Of a stretch of DNA of 32,978 bases, positions 9,198-17,629 are shown piece by piece. The position numbers and the translations under genes were made by a program. The stretch spans positions 1 through 32,978 of IMG/VR virus record IMGVR_UViG_3300030117_001754. One strand, written 5' to 3'. Position 1 is the stretch's first letter. Each line of letters starts with the position of its first letter. The DNA comes from a virus. The notes under the pieces are model-generated. The model worked only from the letters and a program-made list of their open reading frames with translations, was not told the DNA's origin and did no database searches.

Positions 9198-9765
9198 ACA
9201 CGTTCTTTCCTGTTCCTATTCTACCCGGAGGTTCTGTACCATAAATACCTCCACTACCAAAGTCGCCACCAGTTCTTGTAAATACTTGGTTGCCACTTCC
9301 TGAAAATAAATCATCAAAACCACCTGACATACCTATTTTAGCCGTACCAGTTACCAACGTCATAATAGCTTGATTAAGGCCAGCTTTTGCAGCAGCTTTG
9401 CCTGCTGCTTGTAAGTTTCGATATTCAATCAATCCTAACTTATCATCTAAATCTGCCTGTAATGCTTGGATGTTAAAATCTTCTGCTCCAAGTCGGTAAG
9501 AATACAGAGCATGAGTTAGTGCCGAGCCTGACGTTGGGTCAGCACCCCCAATAGATTTGTAGGTAAACAGAGTAGCTACATTTCTATTTAGGTCTCTTAA
9601 AACCTTAACTCCTTTTTCTTTAGCATCGACAACCTTTCCTCTAGTCCTTAAAGCAGATATTGTTGCCTCGTTTTCATACATACGTTGTTTGGCTTTACCA
9701 GCTTGAATCTGTTGATATGCTTGGAGGCCTGTTCCTGCTATTGCTAAAAAAGTAAAAAATGACAT
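9190..9765 (-). CDS. internal virion protein, gp14-like
   Basis: This 191-residue protein opens with a hydrophobic helix, FFTFLAIAGTGLQAYQQI, and continues into a long charged helix with QAGKAKQRMYENEA. The pattern of membrane helix then coiled coil is typical of T7 gp14-type proteins that insert into the outer membrane during ejection. The C-terminus is glycine-rich (GGFDDLFSGSGNQVF, GGDFGSGGIYG). It sits directly after the tail tubular protein B gene, with a two-base gap, and overlaps the next gene by 8 bases. This is the canonical place for gp14. Confidence 0.7.
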   Translation of the reverse strand: MSFFTFLAIAGTGLQAYQQIQAGKAKQRMYENEATISALRTRGKVVDAKEKGVKVLRDLNRNVATLFTYKSIGGADPTSGSALTHALYSYRLGAEDFNIQALQADLDDKLGLIEYRNLQAAGKAAAKAGLNQAIMTLVTGTAKIGMSGGFDDLFSGSGNQVFTRTGGDFGSGGIYGTEPPGRIGTGKNVYG

Positions 9766-9767
9766 AA

Positions 9768-12086
9768 TTATTGCCCTACGCTGACTTTATATTCAGCAGC
9801 TAAAAGTGTAAAAAATAAAGGCTGAGATTGCGTAAATGTAATCTGGCCCGTCTTGGTATAACCTAAAATTGGTTTTCTTCTTTTCTGTCCAGTAAAAAAT
9901 GGAATACCATCACCTACATTGTAAGTATCGCCAATAATAAACTCAAACGGTTTTCCGTTAATTCGTAAATGCTGTGTTAAGTATACAACAGCACTAGCAT
10001 CAACTATTCTTTTTTTCTGTCCTATAATATTTCCACTAGATAATTTGGTTTCAACAGGCATCGTTTTTATTTTTGGAGTATAGTCTAATCCTGCCTCACA
10101 ATACGTTACTGGCACTGCATCCATAGTGATTTCGTTGCTACTAACTATTTTGTCTGTTTGCATTGCATCATCTACAATAACTTTGACATTCTCACCATTA
10201 AGATGCGTCAGGCCTGTAAATGTAGTGTTGCTTGGTTTTGAACCACCACTCAACAACACGCTTGAATCTGTAGTCATATCGTCATTAAAACACTCAACAT
10301 TGTAAATGGTAGTATCGTTTATCACTCTTTTTACAACACAATATATCGTGTCAACATCAACAGCCACATTTACAAAAGCATCTGTATTACTAAAATTAGT
10401 TACTGTAAGTCTAGTATTGTCGGATGACGACACTGTTAAATTATCTTCGCCCGGCACACGCCTCGTAACAGTAATTACTGCTGCCGATGGATTGTTGACA
10501 ATAAATTTATCTGTATTTTGAAAAGCAGTAAAAATATTATCTGCTGTTGTGTTGTTATCTGTGTTTGGTCTAAAACCAAAAGTATTGTCTGGAGATGTTC
10601 CTCCTGCTGATTCTGAAGTAAGAACTATCTCTTCTCCGTCATTGTCTGTAAATGTAAGCGTTGTTCCAACTGCTATATTTGCATAATCTGAAACCGTTAT
10701 CGTACAAGTTTGCATACCTGTACTGGCCAAAGAAGGTGCTATGACGTTTTGGCCACGTAGTATTGAATACATTGCCATCGTGCCATCTGTGTTTACTATC
10801 ATTAGTAAATCGCCATCATCGGTGCTTGTTGCTTTACGCAAGGCCATATCAACTGGGGTTGACAACAGATGACTGCTTAATAATGATATATTGTTTGAAA
10901 TATAGGATAGCTCAACATCACTAAATAAAAACTCACGTAATGCTTTACCACTACGTTGAATAAATAATGTGCCACTTTCTGCTCCTAGAGGTTTGATACC
11001 CTCCAAACTGCCTCTCCTTGTGCTACCCTGTACCACTACATTGCTAGGCGTTATTGGGTCTAAATCAGATTGTGGTAAAAAGAACTCGCCACCTTTAGTA
11101 AATATTTGAAGGTCTCTACCTGAATGTAAACCTGTTATAGCATTTACCTGTGAAGTGTTTATTGTTAATTCAATAGAATCATCATCTAAACCCTCGCCCG
11201 GATTGAAGTCAAAAAATCTAGCAACCCTTGATGCAAATATAGTGTTTGGTCTCGACTTTGTGCCACCAAAATACAATCGTTGTTCGTGAAAAGTAACTGT
11301 TCTTGGATAGCCATAAGTAGCTGACCATACGTCCACGTAATCGGTTTCTAAAAACCAAGAGCCACTGGCAATGGCTGTAGTATTAAAAAATGGTATTTCA
11401 ACTACAGCTAATACTTCGGTTGCACTGTTAAACTGTGTTATCCTCGCTCTTCCCAATCCATCTTCTGCCTCTACATAATCGCCTACATTACCTGATGCAA
11501 ACGAGTTAGCTGATGCAGTAAGAGTTATGTTGCCGTCAACGGCACTTGGTGTGAGTGTAGCACTTGGATTTGTGGTGCTTAAACTAAACGGATACTTGGG
11601 AATAAAGTCAAACGTGATATTTGAAATTGTCCACGCAGTATGGCTTGCTCCACGTACCAGTTGCTTTGGTGGGCAATCTTCTTGCACAAGAATTAGTGTA
11701 TCTGCTGATTGTGCAAAATCAAGTGTTTGTAGCTGTGCTGATGCAATCCCTGTAGCAATGAAATCATCTCCACTACCATTTAAGTTTGTGAGTAATGCTT
11801 TGTCCTTATAGACAAACATTTTATCGTCAACAAACAACAGCATGTAAGACTGTGTAGTTGAAAACTCAAATGGCACTAGACGCACCCCGTTTGCTGGACT
11901 GCCCGAAGGAATAGTATTTACAAACTGCAATCCGGGTCTCCTAGTAATACCCCCTTGTGGCTGTATCAATACGTTTCGTGCTTTTTCCAAACCATTGTAG
12001 TATTGGTCAATATCAATCCTACCTCGCAGTAATGGGTCTAGCTCTCCAGTTGTGAAGTTTGTTTGTATCGAATATATTTTACTCAA
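9768..12086 (-). CDS. tail tubular protein B (gp12-like nozzle)
   Basis: This 772-residue protein begins SKIYSIQTNFTTGELDPLLRGRID, followed by YYNGLEKARNVLIQPQGGITRRPGL, a strong signature of T7 gp12-type tail nozzle proteins. The rest is beta-rich, as expected for the propeller and nozzle domains. The only suitable start is TTG at 12086-12084, preceded by AGAGGA; no in-frame ATG lies upstream before the previous stop. It starts one base after the stop of tail tubular protein A, so expression is probably coupled. The tail nozzle forms the distal tube and bears the fibres. The length matches the family. Confidence 0.88.
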   Translation of the reverse strand: MSKIYSIQTNFTTGELDPLLRGRIDIDQYYNGLEKARNVLIQPQGGITRRPGLQFVNTIPSGSPANGVRLVPFEFSTTQSYMLLFVDDKMFVYKDKALLTNLNGSGDDFIATGIASAQLQTLDFAQSADTLILVQEDCPPKQLVRGASHTAWTISNITFDFIPKYPFSLSTTNPSATLTPSAVDGNITLTASANSFASGNVGDYVEAEDGLGRARITQFNSATEVLAVVEIPFFNTTAIASGSWFLETDYVDVWSATYGYPRTVTFHEQRLYFGGTKSRPNTIFASRVARFFDFNPGEGLDDDSIELTINTSQVNAITGLHSGRDLQIFTKGGEFFLPQSDLDPITPSNVVVQGSTRRGSLEGIKPLGAESGTLFIQRSGKALREFLFSDVELSYISNNISLLSSHLLSTPVDMALRKATSTDDGDLLMIVNTDGTMAMYSILRGQNVIAPSLASTGMQTCTITVSDYANIAVGTTLTFTDNDGEEIVLTSESAGGTSPDNTFGFRPNTDNNTTADNIFTAFQNTDKFIVNNPSAAVITVTRRVPGEDNLTVSSSDNTRLTVTNFSNTDAFVNVAVDVDTIYCVVKRVINDTTIYNVECFNDDMTTDSSVLLSGGSKPSNTTFTGLTHLNGENVKVIVDDAMQTDKIVSSNEITMDAVPVTYCEAGLDYTPKIKTMPVETKLSSGNIIGQKKRIVDASAVVYLTQHLRINGKPFEFIIGDTYNVGDGIPFFTGQKRRKPILGYTKTGQITFTQSQPLFFTLLAAEYKVSVGQ

Positions 12087-12087
12087 G

Positions 12088-12723
12088 CTATCCTCTTACA
12101 TCAGTTAATGGAAAATCATTTATTGTATAATTAGCTTTGCCTCTGCCATCAGCGTTCATTGCTTGTCGCATGTAACCACCTCTACCGTTTTCAGGTGCGT
12201 TGCCTAAAGCAATGCTTTCCCAATATTGAGCCTTAGTTATTTGGTCGGTTACTGGTTCAGCTAAATGCCAAGCTAGCATATAAACTAATAATTGCACAAA
12301 GTAGGCTGGCATCATACCTTCGCCCACGTTGCTTGTAATGTAGTCAATGTATACCGTAGGCTCATCTGTATTTATCGAAGGGCCATTCTCGGTATATAAA
12401 ATTTCAAAATGATTTAACGGTAAAATACCAGTGCTTGATGAATTATAAACTTGAAAAACATTTCCAGTTAAAGCATCACCGGGCAAGTCGTATCTGTATG
12501 TCCATTCATTGATGGGGGATGTACTTGATTGTGTGAGTTCTATCTTAGTAAGAGCAAAACTCCAAGGATACATTGATAGCGTCATATTTTTTACAGTATC
12601 ATAAATGTTACTACAGATTGACGCTGCATCGTTGCTTGTATCAGTAAAGGAAGTGATAACGTCAGCACCTAATAAATTTAAGGCTTGATTACATATTGTT
12701 ACCTTTGTATCGCCTGCTGCCAT
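12088..12723 (-). CDS. tail tubular protein A (gp11-like adaptor)
   Basis: This 211-residue protein has the family pattern near its start: ICNQALNLLGADVITSFTDT, then SNDAASICSNIYDTVKNMTL and YPWSFALTKIEL. This matches T7 gp11-type adaptors that ring the portal and connect it to the nozzle. The gene precedes tail tubular protein B, as in other T7-like phages. A TTTAGGAG ribosome site lies just before the ATG, and a long imperfect hairpin lies between this gene and the previous one. The assignment is firm for family and order. Confidence 0.88.
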   Translation of the reverse strand: MAAGDTKVTICNQALNLLGADVITSFTDTSNDAASICSNIYDTVKNMTLSMYPWSFALTKIELTQSSTSPINEWTYRYDLPGDALTGNVFQVYNSSSTGILPLNHFEILYTENGPSINTDEPTVYIDYITSNVGEGMMPAYFVQLLVYMLAWHLAEPVTDQITKAQYWESIALGNAPENGRGGYMRQAMNADGRGKANYTINDFPLTDVRG

Positions 12724-12738
12724 TTTTACTCCTAAATG

Positions 12739-12780
12739 TATAAGCAGGGAGGGTACATTAGCAAAACCCCCCTACTTATA
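12739..12780 (-). promoter_or_regulatory. intergenic RNA hairpin before tail tubular genes
   Basis: Bases 12739-12752 pair with 12767-12780 across a 14-base loop: six A/T-rich pairs with TATAAG, then AGGG with CCCT, then GG with CC, broken by two mismatches. No T-run follows on the minus strand, so it is a poor terminator. The ribosome site of tail tubular protein A lies just after it. It could be an RNA processing or stability element that separates capsid from tail expression. Confidence 0.5.
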
Positions 12781-12792
12781 TCTCACCTATCC

Positions 12793-13074
12793 TTAGTCAG
12801 AATCAGTTGCACTTATAGCTGTGCCATCTCCAATGTCAACAACGCCAGATGCGTTACTGACAACAGGATGCAAGCTGTAAGTTCTAGTGCCACCAGTTGA
12901 TGCGTGTACATAAATTAAATCACCCACTTTCAACAAATCTGATGCACTATTAAAATAGCCTGCTGCATCAATATCTGTTTTCGCATCGGTCGATGTATAG
13001 CTCCAAAGTTGAGGAGCATTACCTGCTTTTCCTTGACCACCAATAGGCTGTAACCCTGCTGCTGCGTATGCCAT
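12793..13074 (-). CDS. small capsid-associated (decoration or head fibre-like) protein
   Basis: This 93-residue protein follows the major capsid gene directly and begins MAYAAAGLQPIGGQGKAGNA, then QLWSYTSTDAKTDIDAAGYF and KVGDLIYVHAS. It is rich in Gly, Ser, Thr and Asp and has no Cys, suggesting a compact beta fold. Similar small proteins with a WSYTTTDA...GYFN...VGD pattern occur next to capsid or head-fibre genes of other phages. A strong site, AGGAGG, precedes the ATG, consistent with high expression. A role in decorating the capsid is inferred from position. It could also be a head completion protein. Confidence 0.55.
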   Translation of the reverse strand: MAYAAAGLQPIGGQGKAGNAPQLWSYTSTDAKTDIDAAGYFNSASDLLKVGDLIYVHASTGGTRTYSLHPVVSNASGVVDIGDGTAISATDSD

Positions 13075-13088
13075 AATTAACCTCCTAT

Positions 13089-13940
13089 TTATTCACGACA
13101 AGTAATTTCTACTATAGCCTCATCGTCTATAGCGACACTACCTGCACTGAACATTGAATTTACTAAAAAGCTGGTTTTTTCTGGGACATAATTTATCTCA
13201 GTTTTTGTAGCCATGTTTTCAGCCAAACCAACTGCATTTCTATGATAAGCATAGACTTTTCTATCTGATGAACCATCAATAGATAGGCCTCCCTCATCTC
13301 TTGTACCAATCGTATGAAATCTAAATCCTAAGAAGGTATCTATGTCTCCAGCAACTAATGCCTTAATACTTGCAAAGTCGCCTGAGATTGCTCTTTCATC
13401 CCCTAATAAACCAGCTAAATTATTAGCATGAATTATTAAGTGTCTGTCATCTTGAGGTACATTGTTTGCATCCATAGCTTTTTTGGCTGCAATTAACTTA
13501 CCAACATTAAGGTTGCTTGCTGCTGCTGACCCGGAAGTAACAACAGTATTTGCAACTGTTGATGGGGATGATGCAGCTACGATAGCATCAATAATAAGCT
13601 GGTCAAGTCTACGTCCAATAGCTTTTGATACAACTTGTACGAGTTCTTGTCTCTCATCAAAATTTACTTTTGCTTGATGAAAAACATCTGAATATTCAGC
13701 AGCATTGAAATCTGACATTGTGCAGTTAACTGTGCTGTATGAAACATTCAATGGGACTACATCAGTTTGTGGTAAACGAACTGTTGCACTACCTTTCCCT
13801 ATTTTAGGGAACTTATATGTGTTGCCTTCTACATTACTTCTCAACCTTACACTTTCTCTCAGTACAGCCTCGCCTTGATAGGCTTGATGTACTTCTGCAT
13901 CAAATAATGTAACAAAGGCGTTAGTAATTGATTGTGCCAT
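13089..13940 (-). CDS. major capsid protein
   Basis: This 283-residue protein lies between the scaffold and the decoration-like gene, the usual position for the capsid protein. It begins MAQSITNAFVTLFDAEVHQA, and has TYKFPKIGKGSATVRLPQTD, DFNAAEYSDVFHQAKVNFDE, and a C-terminal half with KVYAYHRNAVGLAENM. These fit HK97-fold capsid proteins of small marine podovirus-type phages, though I recognise the family by pattern only. An AAAGGAGA ribosome site lies before the ATG, and a possible promoter lies 115-140 bases upstream. An order-based assignment as capsid is strong. Confidence 0.82.
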   Translation of the reverse strand: MAQSITNAFVTLFDAEVHQAYQGEAVLRESVRLRSNVEGNTYKFPKIGKGSATVRLPQTDVVPLNVSYSTVNCTMSDFNAAEYSDVFHQAKVNFDERQELVQVVSKAIGRRLDQLIIDAIVAASSPSTVANTVVTSGSAAASNLNVGKLIAAKKAMDANNVPQDDRHLIIHANNLAGLLGDERAISGDFASIKALVAGDIDTFLGFRFHTIGTRDEGGLSIDGSSDRKVYAYHRNAVGLAENMATKTEINYVPEKTSFLVNSMFSAGSVAIDDEAIVEITCRE

Positions 13941-14054
13941 TACAAATCTCCTTTAGTTATTAATCATTTTTTTTATCAGGTGTCGATTACTCGGCTGATG
14001 TAGTAAAGTTGCTTACCACCAGAAGGCATAAAGAATATGGTATCTTCATTTGCG

Positions 14055-14083
14055 AAGATAACTGTTAAAAAAAATATTGTCAA
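14055..14083 (-). promoter_or_regulatory. candidate sigma70-type promoter for capsid gene
   Basis: On the minus strand, TTGACA at 14083-14078 is followed after exactly 17 bases by TATCTT at 14060-14055. The -35 is perfect and the -10 matches 4 of 6 bases. The site lies in the 150-base gap between scaffold and capsid genes, giving a leader of about 110 bases. The -10 also forms one arm of a hairpin, 14041-14060, with a 7-bp stem TATCTTC/GAAGATA. Confidence 0.45.
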
Positions 14084-14090
14084 CCCTAAC

Positions 14091-14900
14091 TTATGTTCTT
14101 GGTTGTGCAACTCCGGGAAAGGCCTCATTAAATTTTTTCTCAACTTCTCTTCTAAAAGCTGGGTCAGTTTTATATCTTGGGTCTTTTACCAAGGCGTATA
14201 AATCACTCTCCGATGCAATTCCTTCGATACTTTCTGGTGCTGCTGGTATCTGTTGCTGTCCTGTCATTGCAATTAATTTACTCAATACTCTAGTGCCTTG
14301 TGCTGTTGCTCCTAAAATTTCTATTTCCTCAACATCTGCTGGGCCAAAGACACCTTTTTGAACTTGTCCTTCTACCCATTCTTTTGTACTTTTAATTATT
14401 TGTTCTGCATTTGGCCCAAGTTTTTCTGTTTCAGCTTTTATGTCAATCATATCTTCTTGCTCCATTTCTTCTGCTGAATTTCTAAACATAGACACTAATT
14501 TATCAAATTGTTCTTGGGTTGGTTTTTCTTGATTCGCCCATTCCATAAATCCTTGTACCAACTTATCGTCTTGGTCGACACCATCTAAAACGTCTAGGTT
14601 GTATTCTTTTGGAGCTTTGTGTCCACCCATACTCATTTTTTTTTGTAATTCATTGTGCGAGTTTGCTAACTCTTCTATCTTCACTCCTTTGTTTGCGTCC
14701 CAGTGTTTGTCTTGAATATAATCTGGTTTTTCAAGTTGGTCAGTAGCTTGTTGTTCAGCTACCTGCTCCATTGCCTCACCAACAGATTTTCTTTCTGTTT
14801 CTTCTTCTGCACGATGAGGGACACTTTCCTCTGCTGCATTTTCATTTTCGTTAGATACGTCAACCTGTAGTAAACCTTCTTGCTCAATTGAATCACTCAT
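14091..14900 (-). CDS. capsid scaffolding protein
   Basis: This 269-residue acidic, helical protein lies between the Bbp19-like gene and the capsid gene. The first 80 residues are Glu-rich and disordered-looking (AAEESVPHRAEEETERKS). A conserved stretch follows: KPDYIQDKHWDANKGVKIEE, then LANSHNELQKKM, GGHKAPKEYNLDVLDG. The opening PDYI..KFWD..KG.. pattern and LA.SY.EL.KK are typical of podovirus scaffold or capsid assembly proteins like T7 gp9. It should guide procapsid assembly and leave before maturation. The C-terminus, FRREVEKKFNEAFPGVAQ, is basic enough to contact the capsid protein. Confidence 0.78.
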   Translation of the reverse strand: MSDSIEQEGLLQVDVSNENENAAEESVPHRAEEETERKSVGEAMEQVAEQQATDQLEKPDYIQDKHWDANKGVKIEELANSHNELQKKMSMGGHKAPKEYNLDVLDGVDQDDKLVQGFMEWANQEKPTQEQFDKLVSMFRNSAEEMEQEDMIDIKAETEKLGPNAEQIIKSTKEWVEGQVQKGVFGPADVEEIEILGATAQGTRVLSKLIAMTGQQQIPAAPESIEGIASESDLYALVKDPRYKTDPAFRREVEKKFNEAFPGVAQPRT

Positions 14901-15160
14901 TTTTTCGTCCTCTCTATACGTTGTAAAATATCTCTTACTATACTGTTTTGGCCCTCTCTAGCAAAACCAAAATCAGTTCCAGCACCAATCACCCATGTAG
15001 GTTGATTGATTGTTTTTTCTTTTAAATAATCTAAAACTTTCTTGCCCTCGGCAGTCTCAAAAGTACGAGCAAATGCTCTATCCAGCCTCTTGCTGTCATC
15101 ATCTTTTGTCTTTACTGCCTCAAAGTCAACGACATTGATTCCCTCCCAACCATCATTCAT
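14897..15160 (-). CDS. Bbp19-like phage protein
   Basis: This 87-residue protein carries RAFARTFETAEGKKVLDYL followed by FAREGQNSIVRDILQRIE, the pattern I associate with Bbp19-like proteins named after a Bordetella phage. In other T7-like phages the gene commonly lies by the portal and scaffold genes, as here. Its function is not established. A packaging or assembly role is plausible by position. Its 3' end overlaps the scaffold start by 4 bases (ATGA), and its start overlaps the end of the portal gene by 8 bases. Confidence 0.7.
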   Translation of the reverse strand: MNDGWEGINVVDFEAVKTKDDDSKRLDRAFARTFETAEGKKVLDYLKEKTINQPTWVIGAGTDFGFAREGQNSIVRDILQRIERTKK

Positions 15161-16772
15161 TGTTCATAGCCTCCTGTTCCATTATCATTCCAGTCTCATC
15201 GGCTGGCATATTTTCATCGGCAACTGGTGGCTCTGCCATTGCTGCACTTTCTTGTTGAGCTTGAGCCTGCATCATCTGCATAATTTGCTGTTGTATTTGT
15301 TCTTTTTCCTCAACGGATGTGCGTAAGTCTGCTGGAATACCTAGCTTATCTCCAACATATTTGGCAATCATTTCTGGTTTTATCTCTGCCTGTCCACCTG
15401 CACCAAGCGAGTTTGCAATCTGTGCAAACTGCATAACATCATTAATATCGTCAAGGTTTTGTGCCTTTGCTAACGGAGATATAGGAGTAATCTTTACCTC
15501 TAATCCATTTACTCTCAATGGCAATCTAATCATTCCTTTTTCGTTCATAATAGATAATACTCTTGCTACGACCGGGGTCATGGTTTCAGTTATTAGTCTA
15601 CCAAACGCACTACCTAAATTTTGTGATAACTCTTTCATTCTTTCAACAATCTCGGTTGCACTTCGAGCTGACATGTTGTCTGGTGGCAAACTTTCATCTA
15701 ATAATATTTTTTTAATATTCATGCGTAAATCATTAATAATTATTTGTGATACGTTAAAATCAGCCGACCTTGGTAATGGTGCTAAACTTGCTCCTTGTGG
15801 GCCAGCGTTTCTCGCTACTGGTATAATTGAACCCGGAGCAATTCTTACATTACTTGGATTTAGTACACCATCATCTGCTGCTGTATACACGCCACTGATT
15901 GCAAGACTTGCATTTTTTAGAACCAGCTCAAGAGTTTTGTTGAGTGTCTTTATGTCAGGAATAGCCGTCAACAATGGGCCTCTACCAAACACCTCGCCCG
16001 GCACTTTCATGTATCGAGATACAACCCAAGGCGATTCAGGTATTTTTCGAAAAACCAATTCTGATTTAGTTTTAGGGTGTATGACATGATAACAATAATC
16101 GCCTCTTTCTGTGTGATAGATAACTGCCTCAAACAATTCAACAACCTCAGTTTTTTCGTTGTCAATCAAACGCTGTAGTTCAGTTGATATGATTGCGTCT
16201 GGATAAGTACGCATGATAGCCTCTGTCCTAATTTTATATTTACGATAAACATTGTCTACCGTACCTTGTGGCCCTTCTTCCAAAGCAATCAAATATTGTG
16301 GCACTGCCGTAAATTGTATTGGATTGAAGGCATCGCCCGGTTGTATCAACATCACCGAAGTACCGACAGCTAGGTCTAATAAAAACTCACCCATAGCCAA
16401 ATCAAAATTGCTTTGTCGCATAACCGTAAACATTTGGTCAGTATATTGGTCAAGTTTTTTTTGAACCTCGTCTCTGCTTTCTGGAGGAATATCATTGCCT
16501 GCCTCAAGACGACACCATTTTTTATATGGGGGAAATAATCCTGACTGGATTTTGTTAGCAAACTTTTGTGTACTGTCAATAGCTGTAGAATCAAAAACAC
16601 GATTCATTTTGCCTTGACCCGGCACGTTCCCTTCATAGTATCCTTGGTACATATTTCTTTGTGGCAAACCGTATTCGTACGCCTCTTCGTAAACGCTACG
16701 CCATAAGTCTTTACGAGCAAACGCCTCTTTGTGCCTACGGATTACCTCTTCTAATGTCAATCTTTCTTTCAT
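15153..16772 (-). CDS. portal protein (head-to-tail connecting protein)
   Basis: This 539-residue protein matches the podovirus head-to-tail connecting family: YEEAYEYGLPQRNMY near residue 27, RVFDSTAIDSTQKFANKIQS, LFPPYKKWCRLEAG, and the later YMKVPGEVFGRGPL and ALPDIKTLNKTLEL-like stretch. The C-terminus is rich in Gln and Met (QQQIMQMMQAQAQQES), a common portal tail. A dodecamer would form the DNA channel at one capsid vertex. The length matches the family. The gene overlaps the DUF6321-like gene upstream by 4 bases. Confidence 0.93.
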   Translation of the reverse strand: MKERLTLEEVIRRHKEAFARKDLWRSVYEEAYEYGLPQRNMYQGYYEGNVPGQGKMNRVFDSTAIDSTQKFANKIQSGLFPPYKKWCRLEAGNDIPPESRDEVQKKLDQYTDQMFTVMRQSNFDLAMGEFLLDLAVGTSVMLIQPGDAFNPIQFTAVPQYLIALEEGPQGTVDNVYRKYKIRTEAIMRTYPDAIISTELQRLIDNEKTEVVELFEAVIYHTERGDYCYHVIHPKTKSELVFRKIPESPWVVSRYMKVPGEVFGRGPLLTAIPDIKTLNKTLELVLKNASLAISGVYTAADDGVLNPSNVRIAPGSIIPVARNAGPQGASLAPLPRSADFNVSQIIINDLRMNIKKILLDESLPPDNMSARSATEIVERMKELSQNLGSAFGRLITETMTPVVARVLSIMNEKGMIRLPLRVNGLEVKITPISPLAKAQNLDDINDVMQFAQIANSLGAGGQAEIKPEMIAKYVGDKLGIPADLRTSVEEKEQIQQQIMQMMQAQAQQESAAMAEPPVADENMPADETGMIMEQEAMNNE

Positions 16773-17023
16773 TTCTTTTTATGCCTCTGTGCAAAGTTTC
16801 TTGCTGATTGTTTACTTCTAAATCCCCATTTGTTTAATGCTAGTAAAAGTCTTGTAGGCCTACCTTTCTTGTCTCGTTCTGGGCCATCAATACCAGCAAA
16901 CCTAGCAGCAAAAGATATTCTGCGTGGGTTTACCCCACTTTTTACTGGACGTTTTACTCCAAACTTTTTACGCCCGGCATCGTTTAATCCTCCACTAGGA
17001 TTCTGAAATTTTTTTGCAACCAT
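16769..17023 (-). CDS. small basic protein (DUF6321-like)
   Basis: This 84-residue protein is strongly basic. It contains GLNDAGRKKFGVKRPVKSG, NPRRISFAARFAGI, and GPERDKKGRPTRLLLALNKW. The pattern G-L-x-x-A-G-R-K, R-R-x-S-F-A-A-R-F and K-G-R-P-T-R matches a phage domain I know as DUF6321, of unknown function. It is placed between portal and terminase genes with start and stop overlaps to both neighbours. It may bind DNA in the head or during packaging; that is inference from charge and place. Confidence 0.68.
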   Translation of the reverse strand: MVAKKFQNPSGGLNDAGRKKFGVKRPVKSGVNPRRISFAARFAGIDGPERDKKGRPTRLLLALNKWGFRSKQSARNFAQRHKKK

Positions 17024-17271
17024 TAACCGAGCGACCCCCTCTTCTTGCGTGCTGCTCGTTTACCAATTAAATCTTTGTCTGCTTTTCTAGCACCACCTTT
17101 GCCTGTTGCAAAGCTACGTACTCTTCCTGCTGCCCATTGATGTGCAGATACTTTTGGTCTACTGCCTGATGAGTAATATGCACCCAAACCTCTGCTATAA
17201 ACCTTACTTAATGTTTTTGATGATATGCCACTTGACTTAGCGTACTTTGCTACTACCGATGCTCTACTCAC
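17023..17271 (-). CDS. small basic protein (DUF5824-like)
   Basis: This 82-residue protein begins MSRASVVAKYAKSSGISSKT and carries KVYSRGLGAYYSSGSRPK followed by SAHQWAAGRVRSFATGKGGA and a basic end GKRAARKKRGSLG. The pattern of a glycine-rich turn then WA..R..SF..GKGGARKAD is one I associate with phage DUF5824 domains, of unknown function. It overlaps its upstream neighbour by 4 bases and shares a base with the downstream start, so the cluster is translated as a unit. Virion or packaging role is inferred from place only. Confidence 0.65.
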   Translation of the reverse strand: MSRASVVAKYAKSSGISSKTLSKVYSRGLGAYYSSGSRPKVSAHQWAAGRVRSFATGKGGARKADKDLIGKRAARKKRGSLG

Positions 17272-17450
17272 CCCTTGGCCCTCCGTTTACTGATGTCATC
17301 CATCATTGCTGCTGTCAACAAACCTTTCTTATACAGTCGTCTGGTTCGCAGTATTTCTGCTTGTCTTGCTTTCGGGTTCTTTGCACCTGCCACATATTTT
17401 ACTGGCACACCCTTTTTTGTTTTTTTAACTTTTTTAAATTTTCTGTCCAT
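17268..17450 (-). CDS. small basic protein, unknown function
   Basis: This 60-residue protein is dominated by Lys and Arg: it starts MDRKFKKVKKTKKGVPVKYV, then AGAKNPKARQAEILRTRRLY and KKGLLTAAMMDDISKRRAKG. The second half could form a helix. I do not recognise a family. It starts at the stop of the preceding gene (TAATG) and overlaps the next by 4 bases, a tight translational chain. The extreme charge suggests nucleic-acid binding, for instance in packaging or as an ejected head protein. Confidence 0.6.
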   Translation of the reverse strand: MDRKFKKVKKTKKGVPVKYVAGAKNPKARQAEILRTRRLYKKGLLTAAMMDDISKRRAKG

Positions 17451-17620
17451 TATTTTTTCTTAATTTTTTTTTGGACACTAGCTGGCAAGTCTTTAAAGTG
17501 AAACAATGATTTACTTAACCTAGTATGACTTGCTCCTGTGTGCAACGTGCCGTCCTTCATTTTATGAGTTTTGCCTTTAAAGGGTTTACCGTCTTTTGTA
17601 TAATGCGTAACACCTTTCAT
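17450..17620 (-). CDS. small basic protein, 56 residues
   Basis: This gene starts at ATG 17620 behind a perfect AGGAGGTG ribosome site at 17632-17625, and ends at TAA 17452-17450. The protein begins MKGVTHYTKDGKPFKGKTHK, then MKDGTLHTGASHTRLSKSLF and ends in a Lys-rich tail (KKIKKK). The repeated KDG turns suggest a small beta-hairpin fold. I do not recognise a family with certainty. It is one of the short basic genes between GNAT and portal genes, and its stop overlaps the next start. Confidence 0.62.
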   Translation of the reverse strand: MKGVTHYTKDGKPFKGKTHKMKDGTLHTGASHTRLSKSLFHFKDLPASVQKKIKKK

Positions 17621-17629
17621 TCGCACCTC

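Noticed and set aside
13089-13940. Direct terminal repeat or cos site as in T7
   Set aside because: No exact long repeat was found; the only terminal repeat lies within a fibre gene and is inexact, so packaging ends cannot be placed from this window.
15319-16089. Plus-strand open frame of 256 codons opposite the portal gene
   Set aside because: It is an antisense shadow: the minus-strand portal has clear family motifs across this whole stretch, and the plus frame has no ribosome site or family pattern.
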